Source of the DNA: a virus | Strand: one strand, 5' to 3' | Length of the DNA stretch: 46,649 nucleotides | IMG/VR virus record: IMGVR_UViG_3300003321_000115 | Location: 676-47,324 of that record | Shown here: positions 1 to 7,290 of the stretch, piece by piece | Layout of the letters: each line of letters opens with the position of its first letter | Position numbering within the stretch: position 1 is the first letter of the stretch | Notes under the pieces: generated by a model | Told to the model about the DNA's origin: nothing | The model's input: the letters and a program-made list of their open reading frames with translations, nothing else | The model's database searches: none | Translations under genes and position numbers: made by a program

Positions 1-125
1 TCATATGCAATCTCTTTTATAGATTTTCCTTTGGCTCTCTCATTTAAGATTTCAATATGTTTTTTAGACATTTTTCTTATACTACCATCAGTTAAAAGAT
101 GACTCTGTGAAATCCATTGCTTCAT
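1..125 (-). CDS. Partial gene, N-terminus of an HTH-like protein
   Basis: Reads from an ATG at 125 on the minus strand and runs off the left edge with 41 residues visible. Residues about 20-41 (ending KGKSIKEIAYE) resemble the first helices of a LuxR/sigma-region-4 type helix-turn-helix, where a 'GkSxkEIA' pattern is typical. Only the N-terminal part is visible, so the family is uncertain. It is the last minus-strand gene visible, after the hairpin at 144-183. A small DNA-binding protein is the most likely role; it is one candidate for the factor reading the palindromes upstream of the sigma54 promoters, but nothing here proves that. Confidence 0.55.
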   Translation of the reverse strand, partial: MKQWISQSHLLTDGSIRKMSKKHIEILNERAKGKSIKEIAY

Positions 126-143
126 TTATTTTAGAAAACTAAG

Positions 144-183
144 TCGGCGGCCCTAAAGATTTCGGAGTCCCTAGAACCGCCGA
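144..183 (-). terminator. Hairpin after the SSB-like gene, probable terminator
   Basis: TCGGCGG at 144-150 pairs perfectly with CCGCCGA at 177-183, with further partial pairing (CTA/TAG) inside the loop. It lies 23 bases past the stop of the minus-strand gene 206-763. The minus-strand sequence after it is moderately T-rich, without a clean T run, so it could also be an RNA-processing or stabilising hairpin. Confidence 0.5.
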
Positions 184-205
184 ATTTGTCTGCTAGTTAA
201 GCGTG

Positions 206-763
206 TTAAAATGCAGCATCAATCTTGGTGGTAGACTGACCCAAAATAACCTCAATCTGCAATTGATAAGTAACAACTTCTTTACCACTTGCATCTTTAA
301 TAGGTTCTCCGGGTTCACCCTTTGCACGTTGCTCAGGAGTTTGAGCTTTCCTACTGCGTTCCTCTTTGGCGTAGACAATCGCCTCGAATGTTTTACCCTT
401 CATGAAGATAGGAGGATTTTCATCATCTATCTCTTCACTGGCAAAACCACAGTTAACTAACTCATCACGAAGTTCGCCAAATCTTTTATCTGATTTAGCA
501 GTATCCCAACCTTCACCATTCTGTGCTTTAACTTTGGTTGGTCGATATTGAGTTATCTTTGCACCTGCGAGAGAGATAGTTCTATCTCCAACCTGAACTG
601 TCTCAGGAGCAACTATTTCAAATTCACGAGTTAACATTGGATTTCCCGATGACTTCGAGATTCCAAATGTTTCATCTAAGCAATGGATAACATACCTATC
701 TTTTGGAAAAGGCATTTTGCTATTCCATTGACTAACTCCTTCTGTGACTTTACGTATGGCCAT
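206..763 (-). CDS. Probable ssDNA-binding-like replication/recombination protein
   Basis: 185 residues. The N-terminal half has the pattern 'W-N..MPFPKDRYVIHCLDE ... SSGNPMLTREFEIV', resembling the phage DUF669/SSB-like proteins that accompany Sak4/Erf/RecA-type recombinases. The C-terminal third is charged, around residues 135-160. It lies just downstream of the Sak4-like ATPase gene (853-1713) on the same strand, the usual partner arrangement. The role as a single-strand binding or annealing accessory is inferred from fold pattern and neighbourhood, not from a diagnostic motif. No Shine-Dalgarno precedes the ATG. Confidence 0.55.
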   Translation of the reverse strand: MAIRKVTEGVSQWNSKMPFPKDRYVIHCLDETFGISKSSGNPMLTREFEIVAPETVQVGDRTISLAGAKITQYRPTKVKAQNGEGWDTAKSDKRFGELRDELVNCGFASEEIDDENPPIFMKGKTFEAIVYAKEERSRKAQTPEQRAKGEPGEPIKDASGKEVVTYQLQIEVILGQSTTKIDAAF

Positions 764-852
764 AACTATTTAGTAATGTGGTAGGACACAACCCTTTGTT
801 TTGTTTTTTAACATCTCATATATACTCCGATGCGTATACACGAGAAATTGTA

Positions 853-1713
853 TTAAGATGGTATTTGAATCTTCCTTTTATATTTTAAAAATGACTGAAA
901 AGTCGCAGGAATATACTTAGGACAATTAACAAGAGAGCCAGCTTTAGCCGAAAATAAATCATCTCCTTCCGTCTGCCATCCGTAGATTGCATTACCAATA
1001 AATGATTTCTGCATTTCGATATACTCAATTTTCGTTTTAAAACCCCATGCTCGTAATGTATTTTCATCTATTTTATCTTCTGATTTTTTATCTCCGCAAA
1101 TCATACGGAAGTGGTCAGTCATATGACTAACTAGTTTGTCCCCAAACTGTCCTGTAAATATCGGTTTTATTTTACCTGTTAAGTCTCCCTTAGAATTTCT
1201 CTCAACTTGTTCATGAGAGATAACAATAACATGACACTTTAAAAACTTTAAACTTTCAAATAACTCTTGAAAATATTCAAGTTTGTTCCGCCAAAAGATA
1301 AATTTATTTTCTTCACCTGACGATGAATGAACTGGATATTTTCGTTCCTCTGTATCAAATGCAGTTTCCCATCCAGTAACTCCATCAATAACAAGAGTTT
1401 GTTCTTCAACTAATTTTGGACCCTCTGATGCTATCCATTTTTTAAGTGCATCTCTTCTATTAGGAGCTTCACCCGGTTTATTAGTTGCCCATTGACTAAC
1501 AAAAGCGGGATTCCAAAATGGAATTTCTATTATATCTTTTCGTCCAACATGAGCACCTAATCCCTTATCAATATTAAGAACAACAGGATTTGGAAATGTT
1601 GTTGCTGAATAAGTCTTACCTTCTCCCGGCGGACCTTGAATACCTAAACGTATCTGTTGCCATTCTACAGTATCTAGAGAGATACCTCCCTTTGGGATAT
1701 ATAGTTCTGTCAT
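853..1713 (-). CDS. Sak4-like RecA-fold ATPase (phage recombinase)
   Basis: 286 residues. Walker A GPPGEGKT is at residues 27-34, followed by 'YSATTFPNPVVLNIDKGLG', the form seen in phage Sak4/AAA_24 RecA-core ATPases. A Walker B-like strand (TLVIDGVT) follows near residue 106, and 'VIVISHEQVERNSKGDLTGKIKP' matches the late RecA-core strand with its conserved His. These proteins support homologous recombination and annealing during phage replication, usually with an SSB partner, here the next gene at 206-763. It starts 4 bases after the stop of the dNMP kinase gene, so the two are co-transcribed. Fairly sure of family. Confidence 0.8.
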   Translation of the reverse strand: MTELYIPKGGISLDTVEWQQIRLGIQGPPGEGKTYSATTFPNPVVLNIDKGLGAHVGRKDIIEIPFWNPAFVSQWATNKPGEAPNRRDALKKWIASEGPKLVEEQTLVIDGVTGWETAFDTEERKYPVHSSSGEENKFIFWRNKLEYFQELFESLKFLKCHVIVISHEQVERNSKGDLTGKIKPIFTGQFGDKLVSHMTDHFRMICGDKKSEDKIDENTLRAWGFKTKIEYIEMQKSFIGNAIYGWQTEGDDLFSAKAGSLVNCPKYIPATFQSFLKYKRKIQIPS

Positions 1714-1716
1714 GAC

Positions 1717-2268
1717 TTAGCGTGTTGTTTGTATGTATAACTGTTGCGCGGCTTTGATTCTAGCTTTGAATTTATCTAGAGTATCATTGTGAATAACAAA
1801 ATCAAAATGGTCGAAGTGGTCAAGAGAAGTTTCGGAAGAATGAGAATCAAGGAGCGGAGAAGCAAACTTTCGTTCAACTTTAATTAGAAGAGAGCCTTTA
1901 AATGAACGAACAAACTTTACTTCATTCATGAACCGAACATCAGGTATTAAAACAATACGATGTTTCGGAGTGAGATTTGAAATTCTAAGACGAATTTGGT
2001 CTACCCAATAATCATCATTCTGATTCCATTCACGTTTAAAATCAGTTCCCCACCATTGCAGTAAAGGTCTGAATACAGATTTATGTTGTTTAATGATGTG
2101 AATAGGAACACCAGTTACAGCAGAAACTTCCTCATAAAGAGGGTCGGCAAAATGAATTATAACTGGATATTCATCTTTCAGAAGTTCAAGAAGTTCTTCT
2201 GCACAAGTATCTTTGCCATGTTGTTTTTTACCGTGGATTCCTATAATGATTCTTTCAGGGTTAGTCAT
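1717..2268 (-). CDS. Deoxynucleoside monophosphate kinase-like P-loop protein
   Basis: About 183 residues from the ATG at 2268. The P-loop is IIGIHGKKQHGKDT near the N-terminus. 'HFADPLYEEV', 'LLQWWGTDFKRE' and 'RIVLIPDVRFMNEVKFV' are typical of phage dNMP kinases, which phosphorylate dNMPs for phage DNA synthesis. An in-frame ATG at 2331 exists, but I prefer 2268: it overlaps the stop of the upstream nuclease gene by 8 bases and places the P-loop at the usual distance from the N-terminus. It works with ThyX (45003) and Nudix (5640) in nucleotide supply and clean-up. Confidence 0.8.
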   Translation of the reverse strand: MTNPERIIIGIHGKKQHGKDTCAEELLELLKDEYPVIIHFADPLYEEVSAVTGVPIHIIKQHKSVFRPLLQWWGTDFKREWNQNDDYWVDQIRLRISNLTPKHRIVLIPDVRFMNEVKFVRSFKGSLLIKVERKFASPLLDSHSSETSLDHFDHFDFVIHNDTLDKFKARIKAAQQLYIQTTR

Positions 2269-3310
2269 TTGTATACTCGCCGTGTTGTAATGGTTTATAA
2301 TCTTTCTGCTTAAAATTTTTGGTTTTAACAAACTCTGCTACAATTTCATCTTGAGCATGGCAAATATCAAAGAATTTACAAAAATAGCCGGGATAACAAA
2401 GACCTCTCATTTTACCATTTTTATCTGGTGCTATAGTTCCTAATGCCAATGCCATTATTCTATAAATCTCTTTTGCCAATAGAACTTCAAATTCATCCAT
2501 CTGAGTATCTTTAAATATGAACACTTCTGAACCCTCAAATGTTGTTTCCTTCTTTGATTTTAAAAATATTCCATCAATAGCAACTCCAACAGGTTGCTTT
2601 GCAAAAGGAGCTAACGGACCATCAGGAAATAAAAGGCCAAGCTTTTTAAGAGACCAGATATATAGTTTAAGTTGAGCAGAAGATTTGAAAGATTTTAGAA
2701 ATTTGACAGAATCCCAAGAAGAAGTTGTTTTGTAATCACGAACACAAAGACAACCATTTTTAATCTTACCTATTCTATCTATTGTTCCTTCGATATATAC
2801 TATGAATTTATCATCTTCATAATACTTAATCGAAAACTTCTTTTCTACAATAGGCTGCGGTCTAACTTTATTTCCATTACAAATTGAACAAACTGTAAAT
2901 ACTTCAGGTTGTGTTTGAATATGACCTGCACCTTTACAATTATAACAAGTTGCTTGTGGGTCTATAAATAATTCAAAATTACTATTCTTCTCTATGTGCT
3001 GCCAAAAATCGAAACAAGTTAGAATTAAATGATTCTCTGTTAAATGCTCTTTCTTTTCACGTATGACAATATTTGGATTTCTAAATATAAGCATAGCCTG
3101 ACGAACAGCATCATCAAACTTACCACCTGATTCTTCCATTCGCGCCATATAAGCATGAACGGCGGTGCCATACAGAGTATCATTGTATACTTTATTTCCA
3201 ACTAGACCATCAACTACAATAGATTTAAAACGGAAATCACAACCACCTTCTTTGATTGCAGATGAATCACAACGTAGAATTATCTTTCCTGTTTCTTTAT
3301 CTATTTCCAT
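2261..3310 (-). CDS. PD-(D/E)XK nuclease, RecB/Cas4-like, with zinc-ribbon insert
   Basis: 349 residues. The nuclease core reads 'IEGTIDRIGKIKNGCLCVRDYKTT', i.e. an E..D..DYK arrangement typical of RecB/Cas4-type PD-(D/E)XK exonucleases. A CxxCxGxG / CSICNG pair near residues 122-150 looks like a DnaJ-type zinc ribbon inserted before the core. The C-terminus 'LCYPGYFCKFFDIC', with an early Cys at 'RCDSS..', resembles the four-Cys Fe-S cluster of AddB/Cas4 enzymes. Probable exonuclease for recombination or end-processing, next to the Sak4 and SSB-like genes. The insert is unusual for the family. Confidence 0.75.
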   Translation of the reverse strand: MEIDKETGKIILRCDSSAIKEGGCDFRFKSIVVDGLVGNKVYNDTLYGTAVHAYMARMEESGGKFDDAVRQAMLIFRNPNIVIREKKEHLTENHLILTCFDFWQHIEKNSNFELFIDPQATCYNCKGAGHIQTQPEVFTVCSICNGNKVRPQPIVEKKFSIKYYEDDKFIVYIEGTIDRIGKIKNGCLCVRDYKTTSSWDSVKFLKSFKSSAQLKLYIWSLKKLGLLFPDGPLAPFAKQPVGVAIDGIFLKSKKETTFEGSEVFIFKDTQMDEFEVLLAKEIYRIMALALGTIAPDKNGKMRGLCYPGYFCKFFDICHAQDEIVAEFVKTKNFKQKDYKPLQHGEYTND

Positions 3311-3325
3311 ATATAGCGTGTATTA

Positions 3326-3568
3326 TTAAAATTCCAAATCTAAATCTATTCCTAATTCTTCTGCCATCTTCATTGCCATTGCTTTCTTGGCATTTTTCAA
3401 AGCATTCTCTGCTGATGCTATTGTAACTCTCTTACCTGTATTCTTTGGTTTTTCAGCAAGTTCTGGTCTAGTCACTTTTAACATTGGCTCAAAATGTTTC
3501 TTGAGTTCTTCGTCAGTTAAAAGTTTGAGTTCGGCGGCGGAACATTTAAGAAGTTCGTTTATTGTCAT
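3326..3568 (-). CDS. Hypothetical protein, 80 aa
   Basis: Not recognised. N-terminal helix 'INELLKCSAAELKLLTDEELKKHFEPML' and a Lys/Ala-rich C-terminal helix; predicted to be largely helical and soluble. Its ATG overlaps the stop of 3565-4320 by 4 bases (ATGA), which implies translational coupling, and the nuclease gene follows 15 bases downstream. Likely a small accessory protein of the replication operon. Confidence 0.65.
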   Translation of the reverse strand: MTINELLKCSAAELKLLTDEELKKHFEPMLKVTRPELAEKPKNTGKRVTIASAENALKNAKKAMAMKMAEELGIDLDLEF

Positions 3569-4320
3569 TCCGTAATCTGATTAAACTGTTCCTGTGTTAG
3601 ACGAGCAACAAAGATTTTATCTCCAGAAATTTTATATATAAGACATTTCTGTTTTGCTACAACCTCTAGAGATTTCTTTGCATACTCTATATCAGAATTT
3701 CCTAGAACAATATTTTTAAGGGTAATACTCTGACCAACTTCTCCTTGTTCTATGAATGCATGTAAAGTAATCCTCCACTCAGGAAGTTTTTCCTCCTTGT
3801 TTTGTTTTTCAATAGGAGTCTGTTGGCTCTCACTTGTTTCTACTTTAGGATTGACAGGCGCGTCAATACTACTCAGGGAATCTTCCTTTGCCTGAGTGGA
3901 GGTAAGATGTTGTTTAACTTTAAGTTCTGCTGGTGCAAAACCAGAGGCATGTAATGGAGTAGTTGATTTCTTTTTTGCATCATCTGCATACTCCAATACT
4001 ATACCTTTATTTCTATATCTTTTAATCAATAATAACTGTAAGAATCTTGAATAGATTTTTTCTGAATCAAGAAATTCTATTAGATATAATTTAGATTGAT
4101 TAATTTTTAGATATAGAGAGTTATGGGAAAGTTCAGGATAGTCTATATATCGAAATATTTTTGGAGAGTGAGTATCGTGTTGATACTCTAACATCATTCC
4201 ATCAAGAATTGCTTTTAATTCAAGTGCATACCTTTCACGAAAGTAAGGTGCATTTGTTCTGCGTCCCCAATTCTTAGGCTTTTCTTCTGTGTGTAAATCT
4301 GGTGCTGCGTGTTCTGGCAT
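3565..4320 (-). CDS. Hypothetical protein, possible C-terminal winged-helix
   Basis: 251 residues, no recognised catalytic motif. The N-terminal 100 residues are rich in aromatic and charged residues ('APYFRERYALELKAILDGMM'). The middle (about 110-175) is a low-complexity Ser/Thr/Gln/Glu linker. The C-terminal 70 residues, from 'WRITLHAFIEQGEVGQSITLKNIVLG', alternate helix and strand in a way that could form a winged helix. Coupled by ATGA overlap to 3326-3568 and 2 bases after the co-chaperonin gene. Two-domain, linker-joined architecture suggests a DNA- or partner-binding protein; this is inference. Confidence 0.6.
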   Translation of the reverse strand: MPEHAAPDLHTEEKPKNWGRRTNAPYFRERYALELKAILDGMMLEYQHDTHSPKIFRYIDYPELSHNSLYLKINQSKLYLIEFLDSEKIYSRFLQLLLIKRYRNKGIVLEYADDAKKKSTTPLHASGFAPAELKVKQHLTSTQAKEDSLSSIDAPVNPKVETSESQQTPIEKQNKEEKLPEWRITLHAFIEQGEVGQSITLKNIVLGNSDIEYAKKSLEVVAKQKCLIYKISGDKIFVARLTQEQFNQITE

Positions 4321-4322
4321 AA

Positions 4323-4616
4323 TTATTTAACCTCTATTGCAGCAACATCCTCGCCATCGAAGAATCTAATTCGTTCATTATATTGGTCAACATGATTCCC
4401 TAAATGACTTGGAACATAAACAAAGTCACCAACTTTAACTTCATTTTTAAAACGAAATTTGGAACCTATCTTTAGAACTTCTCCGCGAATTAATTGAACA
4501 GTAGTCCTGTGTTCTTCAGGAAGATGAATACCATGAAATCCAGTTGGAGGCTTATCAAGCTTTACAATGATAACATCTTTAAGAAGCGTGTGTATTTTAT
4601 TTAATTCGATGGACAT
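4323..4616 (-). CDS. GroES-like co-chaperonin
   Basis: 97 residues, the normal Cpn10 length. Start 'LLKDVIIVKLDKPP', then 'GIHLPEE', 'RGEVLKIGSKFRFKNEVKVGDFVYVPSHLG' and the C-terminal 'GEDVAAIEV' match the GroES beta-barrel pattern (the G-x-V-x-x-x-G and VKxGDxV motifs are present). The mobile-loop region (residues about 18-35) is shortened and divergent, as in other phage GroES analogues such as T4 gp31. Expected to pair with host GroEL for folding of the capsid or another phage protein. No GroEL is in the window. Confidence 0.8.
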   Translation of the reverse strand: MSIELNKIHTLLKDVIIVKLDKPPTGFHGIHLPEEHRTTVQLIRGEVLKIGSKFRFKNEVKVGDFVYVPSHLGNHVDQYNERIRFFDGEDVAAIEVK

Positions 4617-4806
4617 AAATTATAAATGCCAGATTTTTACAATCGACCAATAGGAGGAACTAACAGACTTAGCTGAACGAACAATCGACAACGATGATAA
4701 ATACTGACATAAACCTTAATTGTCTAGCTCTTATGTTACTATTCCACTATAGAGCTGAAGTCAACTTCATTAAGTATTGCTCAGGAGAAATACAATGAAG
4801 ATTATG

Positions 4807-4862
4807 CTGAATAACAATGAACAAAACACACTCTCGTTATGTAATGTAGGACTGTTATTCAG
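4807..4862. repeat. Inverted repeat in 296-base non-coding gap
   Basis: The 4617-4912 gap between the co-chaperonin gene and the 4913 gene has no convincing ORF. CTGAATAACA at 4807-4816 is perfectly complementary to TGTTATTCAG at 4853-4862 (36-base loop). Shorter inverted repeats flank it, including GAAGT/ACTTC around 4757-4770. In the minus direction it lies between the single gene driven by the 5355 promoter and the co-chaperonin operon, so it may be an attenuator, a processing site or a structured RNA. No good U-run follows, so it is not called a terminator. Confidence 0.45.
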
Positions 4863-4912
4863 TAGAGCCATCATTTCCTTTATCCAATAATGGGAAAGTT
4901 ACCACAGTTTAA

Positions 4913-5299
4913 TTAAGACTTCTGTGGAAATTTAAGACCAGTTTGTTGCTGTTGACGACGAGCTTGGTCCTCTTGTTGTTTCTTCATTGCTTCTTGCTCA
5001 GTCTCAGTTAACTCCATCTTAGGATGTTCTGGTTCATCTGGCAATGAAAGAATTGATTTCTCTAATTCTTTGGTTCGTTCGCCTTTCATGAACCTATCAA
5101 CTAGAGGTTGAACAACATTCTTAACCCAAATGAATGGATTCTTACCACGCTGTCCTGCTGTCTTATTAACATTCTCAGCAATCTTATCCATCTTTTGCTG
5201 AACAGCTTGCTCGTTAAATACTGAAGGAGCAACAGTTGGTGGTGGTTTAACAGGAGCAGGTTTAGGAGCTTCTGGTGATTTTGGAGCTTCTTCTGGCAT
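4913..5299 (-). CDS. Hypothetical protein with Pro-rich N-terminus and Gln-rich C-terminus
   Basis: 128 residues: a Pro/Ala-rich N-terminal tail (residues 1-27), a helical centre ('QQKMDKIAENVNKTAGQRGKNPFIWVKNVVQPLVDRFM') and a Glu/Gln-rich coiled-coil-like C-terminus. No family recognised. It is the first gene after the sigma54-type promoter at 5355-5370 (about 46-base leader) and is followed by a non-coding stretch, so it looks like an independently controlled, probably abundant protein. Confidence 0.7.
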   Translation of the reverse strand: MPEEAPKSPEAPKPAPVKPPPTVAPSVFNEQAVQQKMDKIAENVNKTAGQRGKNPFIWVKNVVQPLVDRFMKGERTKELEKSILSLPDEPEHPKMELTETEQEAMKKQQEDQARRQQQQTGLKFPQKS

Positions 5300-5354
5300 A
5301 GTATTTTTATGAATTCATTGTTAATTTTTGACACATACGGTGAGCCATCTATAT

Positions 5355-5413
5355 AGCAAGAAGTGTGCCAATAGTTATATACTAGTTAAATAAGATGGTT
5401 CTCAGGGATGAGA
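5355..5413 (-). promoter_or_regulatory. Sigma54 promoter with upstream palindrome (R1)
   Basis: On the minus strand TGGCACACTTCTTGCT (5370-5355) matches the sigma54 -24/-12 consensus with GG and GC 10 bases apart. The expected start is about 5344, giving a 46-base leader to the ATG at 5299. The perfect palindrome TCTCA-GGGA-TGAGA is at 5400-5413, centred about 38 bp upstream of the -24 GG, as at three other promoters in the window. Drives 4913-5299. Confidence 0.85.
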
Positions 5414-5416
5414 TAG

Positions 5417-5620
5417 TCAGTCAAGAACATCTATACTGTTATTAACTATTTCTTCGATTGCTTGGCCAGCACCTTGCACCATCCCATAACAATCTACAAT
5501 CTGTAAATAATTAATACCCACTTGAAAATAAGGACCATCTTCAGTTACTTTATTTTCATATTTTGCAAGTGCTGATTGTAATACTGCTACTGCTTTTACT
5601 ATTTCTGTATTTGTTGGCAT
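5417..5620 (-). CDS. Hypothetical protein, 67 aa
   Basis: Small acidic protein ('MPTNTEIVKAVAVLQSALAKYENKV...'), no family recognised. I chose the ATG at 5620, preceded by an A-rich stretch as for most genes here. An upstream in-frame ATG at 5656 would add 12 residues and overlap the Nudix stop. It is the last gene of the long minus-strand operon from 11928, and its stop lies 4 bases from the palindrome at 5400-5413. Confidence 0.6.
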   Translation of the reverse strand: MPTNTEIVKAVAVLQSALAKYENKVTEDGPYFQVGINYLQIVDCYGMVQGAGQAIEEIVNNSIDVLD

Positions 5621-5639
5621 ATGTTTATTGTTTGTATAG

Positions 5640-6056
5640 TCATAAATTAACATCAAAATATTTACTAAGAGCTTTCTTTGACATTCCAGTTATCATTGTT
5701 CTAATTTCTATTAAATCATCTACAGAATACCAACCAACTAAAGAAAATCCATCACCGGCAATAGGAGAATGAATTGGAGGTATATCTGTAACAATATAAA
5801 ATGGCATTACTGTATGGCCATTTTCTGAAAATCCTTCTTCAATAGAAAACAAATGATGAACATGAATATGCAATCCAGTCTCTTCATTAAACTCTCTAAA
5901 TAAAGCAGCTTCTAATGTTTCCTTGTATTCAACTCTACCGCCGGGAGAGCAATACATATTAGGTAATGCTTCATCATCAGGTAATCGTTTACCTAATAGA
6001 ACTCTACCATCACGAATTAATATACCAGATACACCGACTTTTATTATGTTGTTCAT
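5640..6056 (-). CDS. Nudix hydrolase
   Basis: 138 residues from the ATG at 6056. The Nudix box is complete: G-x5-E-x7-REFxEETGL in 'GGRVEYKETLEAALFREFNEETGL'. The strand before it ('VGVSGILIRDGRVLLGKR') is typical of ADP-ribose/NTP-type Nudix enzymes. Substrate cannot be told from sequence; sanitising dNTPs or cleaving nucleotide-sugar or signal nucleotides are both known for phage Nudix proteins. The start at 6056 follows the stop of the sigma54 activator gene by 2 bases; the longer reading from 6125 would run through that gene's C-terminal codons and is rejected. Confidence 0.85.
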   Translation of the reverse strand: MNNIIKVGVSGILIRDGRVLLGKRLPDDEALPNMYCSPGGRVEYKETLEAALFREFNEETGLHIHVHHLFSIEEGFSENGHTVMPFYIVTDIPPIHSPIAGDGFSLVGWYSVDDLIEIRTMITGMSKKALSKYFDVNL

Positions 6057-6058
6057 TT

Positions 6059-6958
6059 TTATATCTCTCCTAATACTTGAAATCTTCTGACTGCACGTTG
6101 TAATCCTCTTACTCCTAAACCACACATTCCGTAAGAATTTATATAATCTTCTACACTAATGTTTTCTTCTTCACACTCTGATTTATCAAATGTTGCTAGA
6201 TGACTTTGAACCGCATTTAGATAATCATTACCGCCGGGAATTGATTGCACGATTGGAATTATATCTTTATTTCGTGATGCAAATCCAGAAATATTAATCT
6301 CGAATGTAGAAATCCTAGCATACAAATCTTCTCGAAATCTTTCGGCCCGCACCATCTCAGTTAAATTGCGATGTGTTGCAGATACAAATCTACAACGTAT
6401 ATCAACTTCCCTGTTTGCACCAACTGGAAGAATCTTCTTTTCTTGAATTGCTCTAAGAATTTTAGCTTGAAGATGTAATGCCATATCACCAATTTCATCT
6501 AGAAATAGAATACCATCTCCAGCTTGAACACACATTCCTTTATTTTCTGATACAGCACCAGTAAATGCACCTTTAACATGACCGAATAATATACTTTCTA
6601 TTAGATTCTCCGGTATCCCTGCTGAATTAACTGCAACAAATTGGTCACGCTCTCCTATTAAAGCATGTGCAATTAATTCTTTACCACATCCAGTCGGTCC
6701 CACAATTAAAACACAGTCATCTACTTTCGCAATCTTGCGAACGTGGTCTTTCATGACCATCATTTGAGGATTCACTGTGATAAACTTTGAAAGCCAATAC
6801 TCTGTAGAATTCTTTTTGTCCACAAGTTTTCCATCAACTATTTCATATTGAAGATTCCATTTCTCTAGTTGTTTAATAGCCTCATTACCTAGGCCATTAT
6901 CAAGATACGCTTCTATTGTTGCTCTCCAATGTGGAGGTGGTATTATGTGGTTACTCAT
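6059..6958 (-). CDS. Sigma54 activator (bEBP-type AAA+ ATPase) lacking HTH domain
   Basis: 299 residues. Residues 1-60 are an unrecognised N-terminal region. The AAA+ core follows: Walker A GPTGCGKE at 87-94, the sigma54-contacting loop GAFTGA at 130-135, Walker B GILFLDEIGD at 149-158, sensor I SATHRNL near 193-199, arginine-finger region FREDLYARI near 208-216, and sensor II-like GVRGLQRAVRR near 282-292. The protein ends there; the Fis-type HTH of NtrC/PspF-type activators is absent. Known role of the family: hydrolyse ATP to remodel the sigma54-RNA polymerase closed complex. It lies in the operon below the sigma54-type promoter at 11995, so it probably activates its own expression as well as phage promoters at 5355, 12769, 15341, 16689, 17031, 25382 and 25445. 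No RpoN is encoded here, so host sigma54 is presumably used. Confidence 0.93.
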   Translation of the reverse strand: MSNHIIPPPHWRATIEAYLDNGLGNEAIKQLEKWNLQYEIVDGKLVDKKNSTEYWLSKFITVNPQMMVMKDHVRKIAKVDDCVLIVGPTGCGKELIAHALIGERDQFVAVNSAGIPENLIESILFGHVKGAFTGAVSENKGMCVQAGDGILFLDEIGDMALHLQAKILRAIQEKKILPVGANREVDIRCRFVSATHRNLTEMVRAERFREDLYARISTFEINISGFASRNKDIIPIVQSIPGGNDYLNAVQSHLATFDKSECEEENISVEDYINSYGMCGLGVRGLQRAVRRFQVLGEI

Positions 6959-7290
6959 TTATTTAATTCCTCTTTGAGCATTTGCATTATTATATATTTT
7001 TTATGTTCTTTCTTTGCTTCTTCACCATTTGTTTTTTCCCAAACATCACGATACCATAATCTCTTTTCATCTGGATGTAAAGATGGAAGTATAATGTGTG
7101 TTCCGGGAAATAGTGTATTGTTATTGTTTTCTAGGACATACTTCTGATGGAAATCTATAAAGAATACTGTATTAACTTTCTGAAATTCCTCTAGCTCATC
7201 TAAAACTAGTTTAGTTTGATTACGAGAAAGCTGAACATAATCCTGACTACTACCAATAAGAGCATCAATGTAATCCTGTAGAGTTATCAT
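6955..7290 (-). CDS. Hypothetical protein between helicase and sigma54 activator
   Basis: 111 residues, not recognised. The middle has 'NTLFPGTHIILPSLHPDEKRLWYRDVWEKT', the C-terminus is Lys/Glu-rich. It overlaps both neighbours by 4 bases (ATGA), so it is translationally coupled to the helicase gene above and the activator gene below. The position directly ahead of an activator without a DNA-binding domain makes it a candidate adaptor or regulator, but no HTH is visible. Confidence 0.65.
   Translation of the reverse strand: MITLQDYIDALIGSSQDYVQLSRNQTKLVLDELEEFQKVNTVFFIDFHQKYVLENNNNTLFPGTHIILPSLHPDEKRLWYRDVWEKTNGEEAKKEHKKYIIMQMLKEELNK

Noticed and set aside
6059-6125. Frameshift joining the sigma54 activator to a downstream HTH
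   Set aside because: The sequence after the stop is a complete Nudix hydrolase gene starting 2 bases later; no Fis-like helix pair appears in any frame.
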